Notes under the pieces: generated by a model
The model's database searches: none
What the model was told of the DNA's origin: nothing
What the model saw: only the letters and a program-made list of their open reading frames with translations
Shown here: piece after piece, positions 49,760 to 63,115 of the stretch
How the letters are laid out: the number at the start of each line of letters is the position of its first letter
Position numbering within the stretch: the first letter of the stretch is position 1
Position numbers and translations under genes: made by a program
Source of the DNA: Struthio camelus
Lineage: Eukaryota; Chordata; Aves; Struthioniformes; Struthionidae
Assembly: GCF_040807025.1 (NCBI RefSeq)
Contig: NC_090943.1
Span: 136,659,950-136,723,949, forward strand
Length of the DNA stretch: 64,000 bases
Direction of reading: 5' to 3'

Positions 49760-49779
49760 GAGAGAGAGAGAGAGAGAGC
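49760..49779. repeat. Short (GA)n tract
   Basis: Eight or nine GA dinucleotides just inside the presumed intron, about 65 bases after the donor. Confidence 0.85.
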
Positions 49780-50223
49780 AGGGACAGCTTGTTGTCAGTA
49801 TCATAAACAACCAAAATGGAGGGAGAACTGAGGCATATAACAAAATAAAAATCAGAAAAAATTGCCAAAAAATCCTTAAAAATCGGGGCTGCTCCCCCTT
49901 TTCTTCCTCAAGGTAACAGAATAAAACCCGTGTCTTCCCGAGCCCGTTTTAAGGTTTCAGGGAGCAAGGAGTTAATATTTATTATTTTTTTTTGTTGATG
50001 AATTCTTTGGAAAGGCAAAAGCCTCTTATAACTCGCCACCGACAATGAGAAAACGTGAAAATCCTTTTCAGGAGAGAGAGGTAGGGGGAGATGATAGTGC
50101 AGAAAGTGCATAACTTTGGGGTAATGTGGAGTGATCCTAGATAAGATAAACGCTGTATATGCTACTTTATAACTTCCTTTTTTAATGCTTTTTGTATGTT
50201 TGGGGGATTTTTGGAGATGGGGG

Positions 50224-50302
50224 CTCCTTTCTTTTTCTCTGCCTTTTTTCTTTCTGTCTTTCTTTCTTTTTTTTTCTTTTCTTTCTTTTTTTTTTTTTTT
50301 CC
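50224..50302 (+). repeat. Polypyrimidine tract, TTTC-rich
   Basis: Nearly pure C/T for about 79 bases, with TTTC units and long T-runs and only two G interruptions. Confidence 0.9.
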
Positions 50303-53300
50303 GGACCGGAATGCAGTGCCTTTGTAGTGTCACTTTCCTGATCTAATTAGGATGTGTGAAGCAGAGAGTAAACCTTTCCGGTTTATAAAGTACGTTTTCG
50401 TTGCCTTTCAATTTCAAGTTTTCCTGGTGGCTCCCTCCTCTATTTAAACTGGATTCTTCAGAGGAGTGTGGGGTTGAGGTAATGCTCCATAGGGAGAGCC
50501 CAGAGTGCTCAGAGTCAGGGCACCTCTTCTGCGGGTGGTTGCTGGTCTCCCTGGCATGCTCGGTTCACCTGTTTGTGTCCTACCAAGAATGTATTCTGCA
50601 GTCTCCTCGTTTTATTTATATAAAATAATGATGCCTCATCTTGCCTCACATTGAAGTTAATGCGAAAGTGCTGCTGATGTTGGTTCCACGTGGGATCAGG
50701 GACATAGCAGGGCATTTTAAAGAGACAGCTTCTCTTTTCCTATGGTTATCATCACCTCTGCAGTACCTCTGCCTCTAGCAAAGGGGTGGTTCGTTGTTTT
50801 TTTTTTTTTTTTTTAATGGAAAGGTATTAAATCAGCCCTGGTCTGATAAATTAGTGCAGCTTAATAGGGGGAGAAAGTGCAGATTGGTTTGGATCAAAGC
50901 ATTTCTTTTGTGCATAGCAAGTCTTCAGGGGAGTTTTCTTGTGTGTTAATTAAAATGCTGTGTTTTGGAGAGTTTTTTTGGAATGGATGTTGTAGAAATG
51001 AAATAGTCTCAGGTTGTTAATATGAAAACCTAGAGCTGTTTTGCTAGCTCTGAATTCCCAGAGAGGAGACCTGTGTGTACAACACAATTTCACTGGCATT
51101 TTGTAAAAGCTGTGAAGTGCATTATTTTTACTTTAGATGACTTCAGTTTTGTTGGGGACACCTGAGTTTGTTGAGAAGCATTGTAGAGCTTGTTCTATAC
51201 GTAAATCTTCTGAACAGTTGCAAAAGGTTTTGAAAATAGTGAAAATAACTGCAGGATTAAATTGGCCAAAAAAGGGGCTTTTTAAAAGCACACCTTAAGG
51301 TGTGTAATTATAGCATACCTTAGAAGAATTACCTCTGGCTTTGTTTTTTTTATCTTTTTTTTTTTTTTTTAAATCATCCTAACTGTGATCTAGTTTCATG
51401 TATGTGTGTGCATGTGTGTGTGTGCATGCGTGCTTTTTGCATGTGTTTTGGCTGATAAAGTTTTTTGCTTATTTTTTAACTTGTAAGTGTTTAACTGTAA
51501 TGATGTGAAATGTTCTGCTTGTCTATATTATCTGCTGTGTATTTTAATTTTCAGTAAAATGTCTATTAAAAAAATTAACATCATCTCTTAATATGGCAAT
51601 TTGATCTCTTTATGAGGGATTACAAGGTTTCCTTCCCACATGCTTTGTTTTTTGTAGCCTTTGTGTGTAACTCTAGATTAAAAATTGAATACATGTATCT
51701 GGCTCTAGAGAGGGAAGATGGAGTACTGAACTTGAAGGGAGGCTATTTCAGCAAAGTTTTCTTTGAACTTCCTGATGTTGAGCATTATTGTGATAGCCCT
51801 CTGTGTTCAGTAGCATGTGATCACAAGTGATCTGTACCTTTTCTGCAAGTGTGACTAAAGAAGCTGTTGTACAGTAGTTGTTGACTAGGATAGTCTTGTG
51901 GTTACAGATTTTGGAAGAAATCTCAAAGTTTTCCAGTGACTCACAGTTGTAAAAATTAAATCACATCAAATACACTTAGGCTTGAAAAAAGGCTCATTAA
52001 GGGAGAAAAATTAATCAGTTTGTATAAAGGAATGAAATTGAACATTTTTCCAAAAGTGTCTTTTCATAGTTTGGAGGTCTTTCTTATAGTTAGTAAGACT
52101 TCATACTTTGAAGTTCCTTTCCAAATTTTCCTTACACTGATTTTTCTTTTTGTTGACTGAAGTTACATACTCTTGAAATTTATAGAAATTTGATGAATTA
52201 ATAGCAGTGTGCCGTGTCTTGGGGGTTTTTTAATGCACCAGGGTAGATAGATAACTAGTAGATGTACAGAACTAACTTTATTAAACTAGTTAATAGTTAA
52301 ACTAGTTAATTAAAATAATATTTGAGAGCTTTTCAGATACTGCATCTGTGGCAATTAGTACAAAGTATTTAATATGTTACAAAATTTTTACCTATCTAAG
52401 AGCTTCTAAATCATTAATTTTGTAATGTGGAAAATAGTTATAGGCACTGGTCATAACAACATGTATGATACGCATGTTGTGGAATATATTTATTGACTTG
52501 CAGTTATGTGTTACAAAGTTAATTCAGTATATCCAAGCATAGTACAAAATTTAGGACATAGGGAGGAGGAAGAAATTGGTAGTCTTCTGAAGTGGGTTTA
52601 ATTTGAGGATATAATCCGAATGATGATGATAATAGTAGAAGATGAATATTGTTTAGGGCTGTTTTTTACAAACTCAGTTACTCTCTTTATGTAGAAAACT
52701 GAATTCTTCTCAGAGCGGTGATGTGGTGTTTAATAAAAATAGAAGTAACTTTCAAAGCATCTTTGCTTCTAAGAGTTAAGATAATATTTTCTGTTACACA
52801 TTACTCTGGTTCTATACATGATTCAGTAAGATTTTCAAGATTTTCTAAAATTTAAACACCTAAAGAAACAAATACTTGTGGATTGTTGCTGGTATAGTTA
52901 CCCTAGATTTTGTAGGTAAACTGAGGAGTTCTAAAAGTATGGAAGTCTACTGTAGATATTTATCAATGCTATTGAATAGTGTTTAAAAGTTATTAACTAC
53001 AGTATTGTACAACAGTTCAACAAATGCAGAAATCTGAATTCTCATGCATTAAAATTTCCTTGAATGCTTAGTTCAAATGTGTTTCTTGGTGGGCACATTT
53101 TATTTAGTAATTAGCCTAAAAGTGAGTTTTCCCATGTAGACCTTTGAGATTTAAATTAAGAAAAAAATTTTTTAAAGTTTGTTTGGTTAAAAAAGACACT
53201 GCATACAAAGTGTAGCCACTTCTAATGGTCGTCCATCTCTGCAGTTAGTCAAAATGGTGCCCTTAAGTCTCCTCCTTTCCGGGCTGTGCATATGTTTTAA

Positions 53301-56300
53301 AATTAATGGGTTAAAGAGGGCACTGCTCATGTTCTAAATAAACCACTGTTTTTAACTGTTTAAGGTTATTTTGTTAAAAGAGATGTTTTATTTCAGAGTC
53401 TGAAACAGAAGTTTTTTTTTATTTTGTGCCTATAACATCTAATATCTTTGAAGCTAGATTTTGTCACCAGACAAATAACTTCTGGGAAGGTTCTCAAACT
53501 AGTTTATCTGTTTACCAGAAGGAAATATTCTGGAAAATATGAAGTATGCTAGACAATTCTCAGATGCAGTGTAGAGTTAAAAGCAACTAGCAGCCACCTC
53601 TGCTGAAGTGATAGAACACTTGCTTTCGAGGAGATACTCTCCAGATATCTGCAGCTAGTGAAGATTTTGCTTGCGTTACTTTTGAAATAAATGTACAGTA
53701 TCTCTGCACTGAACTGTTAACCATCTTTAACCAATTACCAAATCTTTAGGTAGCCTTAAAAACTTTTTAAAAATGATTCAGATAGGAGAACAAAGTTACA
53801 TTTTTGTATTGATCAGATATAAAGTGTTTAAATTTCTGAAGTATAAGGGAAATTTTTTTGCATTTATCTGAGCATCTCGATAATATAGAATTATATATTT
53901 TTCCTATTAATCAAAAAATCACATCTAGAACCTAGTTAAATGTATATTGATATTTTAATTGTGTGAACTTGTAACTTGAATGCAAATCGTATTGATTAAC
54001 TCTCAGTAGAATCACTTATGCAGCTGTCTATATTTTATTTTTAATTTTTCAAGGAACATAATGACCCTTTATCTGAAATTGAATAGATGCAATTATTAAT
54101 GAATTTAAAGTAAGCAGTTGTCCGTCAGACATCAAATGTGATAAGCTCTAACTGTATGCAGTTATGAAAGCCTATTACTGAATAGACTTGATCGTCATTA
54201 TTGCAAATTAAATTTTACTTTTATATAAACTGGCTTGTTAAGTTATTCTGTGTCTGCTTTAGTATCAGTGTTCACCTGTTATCTCATCTTACAGATTTGA
54301 ATTGGCAAAAACTACTAGAATTACTTTTTTTTTAAATGTTGACAAGACATAGCATACTTTCAAAAATATTTATGTGATAACAGTTATAAATGAGGGGCCT
54401 TCTCATAGAATATATTAAAATTGTTGGTATTTAAATAGTTCCTGGATGTCTTGTAAACAGTTATTGCAGGATGATGGCATTAAAAGTAACCACAGTATGT
54501 AGTGGGGATTTGAGATGGCTATGTAAGTATGTTCTCGAACAGTGAGGAGTGGGGAAGCTTGTATAGTTATTCTCATGTTGAAGGAATAAATCAATTTGTA
54601 TTATAACCTTCTTTGAAAATAACTTCTGTTCCTTTTCTAATTCAGCCTCTGTTCAGAGCATAGAGATAACTTCTGAAATATGTTAAAATATATGGTCAGA
54701 GTGATGGACTAATTTACACATGCCTAAACCTGATGGTTTCTATAGATTTGCAAAGGCATGAAAAGAGTAGAACATGGCCCAATGTACATAATTTTATTTT
54801 ATTTATTTAAAGGGAAGATTTTTTAAAAAAGGAAGTAAACCACTATAAAATCAAAAAGTGAGATAGACAAAACAAATGAATATAGGCAAGTGTAGCTGTA
54901 ATACACAGAACAGTAACTCAAAACTCGAAATAAAATAGCTCAGATCAGTTTTGAGAAGTTAAATGGGAGTCAGGAAGGCAAAACCTAGAACAGCCATCAA
55001 ATACAATTAGAAATAACTATGTAGAGAAACTTGGAAGAATGCAAAAGGTGGCTGTTACAGTAAACTGAATTGCTATAATCTTCTTTTGCACTTAATGTGC
55101 CAAATGCCTCTCTCAATGGAGAATATCCCTAGAAATCAGATTAGAAAGTGTTTAAGAGGAATTATTTGTCAAAGTTGTTTTTTTACTAAAGTTAGGATAA
55201 CTAATAATAATCTCTTCCATATCGTTGTAAATGGTGCTTTATTTGGTATCATTTAACTATGCAGATTGCACATTGACTATAATATACTACATATTGTAGA
55301 GATAGTTCACCTGGAAGCCTGATATTGTATGTTGCTAACTTCCACCCTAAAACTTTTATTTATGGTTGTGGGTCAGATTATGTTTTTGAGACTGCCAAAT
55401 CTAAAGTATTTGTCATGAAATAAGATGTAGCTATCTGATTTTATCTTATTCCTTATTTACTATGAATTGTCATGTAATCAAAAAGCACGGAGAATGTGTC
55501 ACAAAGTTTATGTTCTCTGCTTATTCATTGAGTAATTTGTATACAACAGGGTATCAGATTTACTAGGGCATGATTTCTTAAAAAAGCCCTGCAAATCATT
55601 TGAATCAGAATTAATGAGATCTCATTTCACTAAATGTTTGAACAGCAGAAAGACCCTGTGTATGCAAATTAGAATATTTTACTATACCAAGTATTTGTCA
55701 CTTCTAATAAAACAGTGTTTATTGTGTCGTGTATGTATTTATTATGAAAGTTACATATATTTAAAGGAAACCTCTGGCTGGTTAGGGAGAAAGTCATGTC
55801 CTTTGAATCAGTTGTAATATTGGAATCTTTTTGAAAAGAGACCTTTTTGAAAAGAAACCAGTCATGTTATTCCAAAAAAAAAAAAAAAAAAAAAAGGCAG
55901 AAAGAAAGATTCTGGCAGCTTGCTATTAAATTTCAATCAAGCCTATATAGTTAGTAGTAAAACGTTTACAAGTTTGTTAATGTTAAGTTTCTTCAAACTC
56001 TTATTGTCACATGTGGAATTTTCATTTATAATAATTGTTCATTTAATACAGCTGCCTGCATTCAAGGCTTAACAATAATACAATATTTATCATGCATAAA
56101 TATAGATACAATATAAATACATAAAAGTGGCAATTGCCTGCAGCTATTCTTATCTTTTCATAAGATAGTACACTTACATCTGCATACATCTGCAGTGTTA
56201 ACTGCCTGTTATCAGTTACCAGTGCTCTTCTCCCCCAAAATATTTTAAGCAAAATAGGTATTAAACTAAAATAAAACAAATGTAAAAATCACTTCAGGCT

Positions 56301-59249
56301 TTTCTGCTCAATTTAAAAATAAACATTATTAAAGCTAATTTTGTTCACTGGAAGTTGCTGTGGTCAATACACGTTTAATTTGTCTCATCCAGGACATTAA
56401 GAAACTGTGAACCGTGTAGCTTAAGAAGAGCTTAGACCTTAGCAGGTAACAATAGATGCCAGTTAATTTGAATCTGATAGGTTTTTTTTTCCTCTTGTGT
56501 CTTGACATCGTTTCTTTTAGTTCTTTAGAATGCTGGAATGGTGTTTAGACTAAACCACTTCTAATTATACCCCAATGCAAACATATAGCTTATGGCTATA
56601 TTTTAATCAGTTTCAGAAAAAGTAATAAAAATATTATTGCATATGTCAAAGGATGGTGTTGCTACATGCTATTTTAAATGGTGTTTAAGTACAGTTATAA
56701 GCATACCAGCACAATGAAATCAGTTCTATTCTTAAACAACAAAGTTATATTATTTGTTACTTAAGAAGTTATTCGCAATCATAACATGTTAATTACCCTA
56801 ATTATTCAGGCCGTTTTTAATATGTGTTGAAATTGTTTTAAAGACTATATATGAAATATTTATATTAAAACAGTTTAATTTCTCATTAGTTGTAAAATGT
56901 AATTTTTCCCAGTTGTAATATTTAAAGACTTTTTGTCCTAAATACACAAGTGTATCCTTGCCTTTTGATATCAGGACCCGATTGTTTTTTAACTTATTTT
57001 TAACTTTTATTCTCTCAGAATCAATTTGTGGCCCAATCAAGTGTTGATAATGATCATTTTTGTACTACAAAAATTGTACTGAGGAGTAATGTGGAATTAA
57101 CCTATGCTGCTGATGATACAAGTTTGAAAATTGGGATGTAAAGTATCATGGAAAACTTAATCATAGTGGTATTTGAATGATGGGAGCAGCCCCAAACTGG
57201 ATGAATGTTAAACTAGCCTATGAGGAAAAGATGTCAGGTTTTGCAGTCTTGTAGTGCTAATCAAATATATGGTGAAAGGTATCGCTGTTTTTCATAGGAG
57301 ATATTCAAACACACTTGTAGCATCGATTGCTGTAGAAGGCAAACAGGAATCTAGGTTACACTTTCAAAAATGATAAACTATGAAATATATATCTTTGGAA
57401 AATATTGTTTTTAGAAATCTCCCCTGTAGTATAATATTATTTTACCTTTGAGAACTCGACCACTTCAGATTATTTGAGAACAAGTAAGTTAAGTCCATCT
57501 TGAGTAATACTTTTGGGTTTTCAGTACAGTTTTTATCTATGCATCGTGTAAAACAAACTTCATACTCTTCGTTATAGTTAAATATTTGTGCTGAAAGGAA
57601 AGTGCATTTGAGCCGATTCATTTGATTGGAGTAGAAAGGTGTTTTGATTTGGGAAGGGTAAATATATGCGATTCTCTTCTATTTTTCTGAAGTTAGCCTA
57701 ATAAACATACCAAACATAAAAGGAGGCTGCATCTTTTCTCGAGCCTTGAGTGAAAAGGGAGGTGCAGTTAGGAAGGGACTCTGCTGACTGCCCTCAGTCT
57801 CTCAAATATCTGTCCTCTGTGAATTTATAATTTCTGTTGGACAGCAGCGTCGCTTCCTTGAAACTTGTAATATGTTCGGTTATCTTGAGATAAATTCCGC
57901 AGTTCTTCATTAGGCAAACTGAATTCACTAAAAATTTTGTCTGAATAAGGACTTGAGCATTGTGCTCCTTGTTCCAAATGTTTCCATCGGGTTTTGAACC
58001 GTAGGAAGTCTCATTTCTGTGAACAAACCCACAGAGACTTCATGGATGCTCTAAACTACCCTTTGAGGTATTCCTGCTACTGTTCTAGTTGCCACCCTGC
58101 CCTTGAATATAATATAATCCTTTCAGCAAAGCTTCCATGTTTTGTCATAAAAGATGGTTTTATGCAGATAATTTAACAAAGAAACATAAAAGCAGGCAGA
58201 AATTTGCTATCAAGTTGAAAGTGCTCTCTAACTACTAGGTGAAATAGCGCTTAGAACACATTTGTTGTGTTGAGGTAGCGAGACCTGTAGTTTGACAAAT
58301 CAGCTAAGCTCTGCGTTCTTCAATTCTTCCTCCCCAAATACAGGTGACAGTTTATCACGGCTCTTGCTGCTTAACAGTGCTCTGAATATTCTCTGTACAT
58401 ATACATGCAAACTTTTGTAACTTAGGCCTTTGTAGGAAATTCCAGAGGACTACTGGATGGAGATCATGAGGTGTTTTGTATCCCTCTTATGTATGAACTG
58501 CATTTAGCAACTTTGTAAATTCATGATGTGATTTTATATTCCGGTGTAGGTCTGAGAGAAAATGTAGTCGAAAGTAAGTGTATCCTCACGGTGTATAGCA
58601 GACCTAAGTCTTAAGAAGAAGTGTTCTACCCTCTTGCTTCGGGTATTTAGGCAGGTTACGTGGAGATAAACATTTCTTCATATGTTTTCCTCCCCTTGAT
58701 GCATTTATCAGTTGTTTAGGAAGTCTGTTTCTTGAGGTTTGTTGAGAAGTACATACCAGTGGCTGGCAGAGTTATTAAATGACCTGAGCCACAGAATTGG
58801 TAGATGGAAGGAGGAGACTTTTTTTCTGATCTTGAGCAGGTTATTTGCCTGGTTCCTTGGCCTCTTCAACAGTGCATTGCTGCAAGTCAGAACAAAGGAA
58901 ATTGAAGAAATATTCCATAAAAACACATGTCCCTGGTTTCTCTGGCAAAGCTTAAAAATCCAGTTGAATGCTGACAGTTGTTCTTCCCTGTGACCTCCAA
59001 AATATTCAGCCTGTCCTTCCTGCTCTCCAACTACGATCATTTCCATCTCTCATTTTCTAGGTAGATCATTAGTAACTGCACAGTAGTAACTGCATGTTCT
59101 GTAGGCTAGCAATTTCAGCCTGCGTCAGAACAGGAGATTCATGTGAAAGTTGAAACGCTTCCTAAGGAACAAGTGATATTTCCACTTCTTTTTTTTATTT
59201 TTATTGTAACATGCCTCCACATTGAGGTAATTTCACGGTGGCATTCATG
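50303..59249. other. Presumed PLAG1 intron 1, AT-rich, no coding exon
   Basis: Mostly AT-rich sequence without coding potential. It holds T-runs near 50790-50815 and 51350-51370, a TG-rich patch near 51398-51435 and a locally more GC-rich patch at 57720-57860. Untranslated PLAG1 exons could be hidden here and cannot be seen without transcript data. Confidence 0.5.
55827..55895. repeat. 16-bp tandem duplication followed by A22
   Basis: CTTTTTGAAAAGAGAC is followed directly by CTTTTTGAAAAGAAAC (55827-55858). An uninterrupted run of 22 A occupies 55874-55895. Confidence 0.88.
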
Positions 59250-59480
59250 AAAATGCGTGATCTTTCAGGTTGTCAAGAGTAAAACCATTCAGAGCTTTGT
59301 AGGTTAAAACTAGTATCTTTTAGCATCTTTTGGTAACTGGTCATCATGCAGGGAACATGCTGGAACGGTAGAGTCATGTGCTACTCAGCAGGGCATGGTG
59401 CTTAATGATGGGACTGCAATGTCCTGAATTTGGGAGGAGCAGACCTGCACTGAAGGTTTGGTCTCTTTCCATAGTGTGAG
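59250..59480 (+). mobile_element. Possible ancient interspersed repeat remnant
   Basis: The segment with CAGAGCTTTGTAGGTTAAAA, followed by GGTAACTGGT and GCAGGGAACATGCTGGAA, resembles an old repeat I associate with reptile genomes. The family cannot be named from memory, and divergence is high. Confidence 0.25.
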
Positions 59481-59504
59481 TAGGGAACTGCTTTACTGTG
59501 GCTT

Positions 59505-59840
59505 TTACAAATAAATGAATTCTTAGAATAAGATTCTTCACTCACCAACACATTTTTCCCCCTGCAGTGTCAAAAATGGACATTTCAGGATGATTTTTAC
59601 ACATCTGTGAACTTAAAAGGGCAATTAGCGTAACCATGTATGAAGTTAGAGTATTTGAAAAGCACAAAAATCCTCTAAATGAAAATCCTGGGAAAATAAA
59701 TTTAAGACTGTCTTTAAAGCAAAGAAAAATAACTGCCATACTGAAGTGGTGATATTTTTCAACCAACTAAATAACACTTAGATGTTGTGGGGGTTATGGC
59801 TTCATTTAGCAATAGCTTGAATCCCTCAGTAAGGGAATGT
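59505..59840 (+). repeat. Left arm of a 3.6 kb inverted repeat
   Basis: The reverse complement is found at 62764-63115. Conserved blocks include AAATAAATGAATTCTT, AATAAGATTCTTCACTCAC, CATTTCAGGATGATTTTTA, TTCATTTAGCAATAGCTTG and CCCTCAGTAAGGGAATGT. Sequence between the blocks has diverged and contains indels. No coding frame is present. Confidence 0.92.
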
Positions 59841-59848
59841 CTGTATTC

Positions 59849-59886
59849 TTATCTATTTATCTATCTAGCTATATCTATATATATAA
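59849..59886. repeat. (ATCT)n and (TA)n microsatellite
   Basis: Imperfect ATCT units pass into TATATATA directly beyond the inner edge of the left inverted-repeat arm. Confidence 0.85.
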
Positions 59887-62763
59887 AATGTACATTTGGA
59901 AGAATGTAGTTTTCAGTAACAAAAAACATCAGAACTAGATTAAAGGATTTTTTTAAATGCTATGTCTGTATACATCCATGGCATTTTTTGAGGTGAGAAG
60001 CTTAGGTACCCAGGTACGCTGAGGTCTTCAGAACCTGCCCTGTTTAGTTCTTGGAGCTGTACAAACACAAAGCGCTTCTGCTACATGCAGATGGCGTATG
60101 AGAACGTGCTTCCTAAGGTTCAGGTTAGTGAGCTGATTTGTTGTTCTTATGTCTCTGAACTCAGAATTAAAAGTGATACATAAGGATATGTTACTGACGT
60201 AGTAACACACAGCACTTTAATCCAGTATAGGGTGTGTATATTACAGAACTTTGATGTGAATGTTGTGTGGCTTTAGACTTGACTTTCTAGTACTGTGGAT
60301 TGTACCTAAGAATAAACTGTTTTGTTTTGTCAGAATTACTGTCTCCCTCTGGTGTGTTTGCCTTTAATTGAATTCTGTTCTGTGATTTTTTTTTTTTTTC
60401 CCCCCCCCAGAATTGTGCTCGTGGTTTTTCCTCCAAATGAGGACAGATAGCATTATGCTTCTGCTGTGTTTATGATACATAGCACCTCTGACTCAGCAGA
60501 TCAAAAGTTTTTTGAAAGACAGAACTGATATGTGTATATATATATATATATTTTTAGATCATTTAAAAATAGCTGTGTCAAAGGAGATTATGCCTTTAAC
60601 GTGCTAATCCACTAAGCCATTATACATCATTCTGTAGGGAATGTTTTATGCTAGGCAGCTATCTCTTACTAGAGTCTCTTTGAAAGGTTTCAGATTATTA
60701 CAGAAATATATTCATAAGCTTTAATTCTTACAGAGAGAGGCTTCTTTAATAGAGTGTATAATATGTGCACTACCCAATTGCAGCCTTTTTTCCAAGAACT
60801 GCTTTATGTGTCCGTATGGTTTGGCCCGTTTTAAGTACTCTGGACATTTGAGACAAGTTGTTGATTAAAAATAGCATGTGCAAAAACCTTTTCTGAGTGT
60901 GTGTGGGGGTAACAATTCCTAATTTTAATAGAGACTATTGTGTTGTTGTAACTGAATGTCTGAATGGAGTGCTTTACTGATTATGTGGAAGATAGAGTAA
61001 GGAAGGGTGAGAATTTGTCAGATGCATTGAAGACTTTGAGGCTCGTCTGAAGTAGTAGTTTCAGTTGATAATCTCGCCCCTCTGCCGCTTAGTGTTTTTA
61101 GCAGTTGCATTTTCTTCATTCAATTTTTGTGATTGTGTACCAGACTGTAAAAGAGTCACGCAAACATGGGAAACAGTATCACTGACTTTGCAGGAAATTC
61201 TGTAAAGCGCACAAAGTGCAACTGAAAAGCATAGTTCTGTCTAGGCTTTTGACTTCAGAAATCCTCGGTGTTACTCGTACGCGCAGCAGATACAGGTGTG
61301 TGTTAGGCTGACGTTTGACTGCAGGTTGGCTGCCACTTTGTGCATCTGTGACTAGAATCTTTTAGTTACTGAAGATGAATACAAATAATTTGCATATAGT
61401 TACATGAATTATGTTGCAAAGTTTGCTGGAAGAGCTTAGCAATAACCATTTTCCTTTACTTTTAGAAACGCTAATTCAAAATGGTACAATATGACAACAT
61501 GAGGAAAAGGTGTGGTTAGTTGTTACTACTTGATATTCTATTCTGGCTAGTTACAGAGCTCTACTTAATGTTATCTGACAGGTTAGACTATTTAACTTGA
61601 AAAACTGCTGCTGCCTGACTGGTGAGCTGGGACGTTACTCACTGTGATATGCAATTGGCAACAAGTCCAAAAACGTTTTGAGGCGAACTTGGCCCTGCTT
61701 GAAACTAATAGTTAGGTAAGGTTTGATACGTTTCTTAGTGACATGTTAAAATGCCTTTTGCAATTTGGGCCAGTATGTTTTTGAACTGGAGAGGCGTGTT
61801 TCGTATAATCGAGAAGACTTCTAGTTTTTGGTGATATTAGCTCTCTAAGTCGAAGTATGGTTCGTTCTTTTGTTACCCGAGTAGTCTATGAAAAGTATAA
61901 CCGTAGCACAGCATGTTGTGTTGTAGATCACTTACATATACAGCCATCTGCAAGGAATAGACCAATGATGAGAGACAGGGAGGATATGGGAAAGAAGATA
62001 GCATGTGGGAACAAGTAAAGTAAAACACTGTACGGCCCACACCGAGTATACAGTAACAGTCCAAAGAATGTTATCCTAATAACGTTTTGTTGTAAGGCTG
62101 TGTAGTAGTTGTATGTGAGACTACTTCCTAAATAGTGCATATAGATTATATTAATAATTATAATATTTGCAACAAGGAGTTTTACTTTTCAGTAGAACAA
62201 AGTGCTGCATGGAAGTATATTAATCTTTATATGAATTATTTTTGAATAGACTGTGGAATAAGATTATGTTCCAAACAGTCACAGTTTAAAATCCTGAAAA
62301 GGAAGGAATTGTTGTAAATTGTTTTATTCTGAAGCTGTATACTTAATCTTCCTGGCAGATAGGATACTTCATTCTTCCAAGGCTCTATTTTCACTGAATA
62401 ATTAGCTGGAGTTACCTACATTTGAACTGATTCCTGAAGTTAGCCTAACTGGATTGAAAATGATAATGCTGAAAAACAGTACATAAATCACTTTGTGGAG
62501 CTGGGTTGTTAACTGCATTAGTGTTTAAAAAAAAAAAAAAAAGTTCTTTGACTCACCAGTTTAAATTTGGGGAAAAAAAAAAAAAACCTAGAGAGTTTTA
62601 TGTGTGATTAGGATAGGATATTACTCAATTTGTATATATGGCCAATGCAGAAATGAAGAATGTCTCTAAATTCAGCAAGTGGTGTGTGTTGCTCTAAAGG
62701 CAGCAAGTGACTCATGTGACTGTCTTAGCAGCTGGGCAGCAAGATTAGAGAGCCACTATGTAC
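59887..62763. other. Spacer between inverted-repeat arms
   Basis: AT-rich sequence with no long frame. It holds (TA)n near 60534-60551, a T14C9AG tract at 60386-60410 and A-runs near 62527-62541 and 62573-62586. No transposase-like sequence is recognised. Confidence 0.6.
60386..60410 (+). other. Very strong splice-acceptor-like tract
   Basis: Fourteen T, nine C, then AG: an ideal polypyrimidine tract and acceptor on the plus strand, the direction of presumed PLAG1 transcription. No clear donor for a short exon follows, so this may equally be a simple repeat. Confidence 0.3.
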
Positions 62764-63115
62764 ACATTCCCTTACTGAGGGGTCCAAGCTATTGCTAAAT
62801 GAAGTTGTATTACAGCCAACAACCGAATAACTGGCATAAGAAAATAAAGTAAATAAGTGTGTCATCAGGTTAGTGCCGTACTTATTTTAGACAGTCTTTA
62901 AAGTGAAGAAAAAAGCCCTTTTTCAAGATTTGTATTTAGCAGAGTTTTGTCCTTTCTCAAACAGTCTAACGTTATATGTGGTTACATATTAATTGTCCCT
63001 TTAAATATGCAGACTTGTAAAAATCATCCTGAAATGGCTGTTTCTGACACTGCAGGAAAAAATGAAAATGTTAGTGAGTGAAGAATCTTATTCCAAAGAA
63101 TTCATTTATTTGTAG
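62764..63115 (-). repeat. Right arm of the 3.6 kb inverted repeat
   Basis: Pairs with 59505-59840. Homology begins at ACATTCCCTTACTGAGG and ends at ATTTATTTGTAG. Beyond both outer edges similarity stops abruptly, as expected of two insertions of one element or terminal inverted repeats. Confidence 0.92.
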
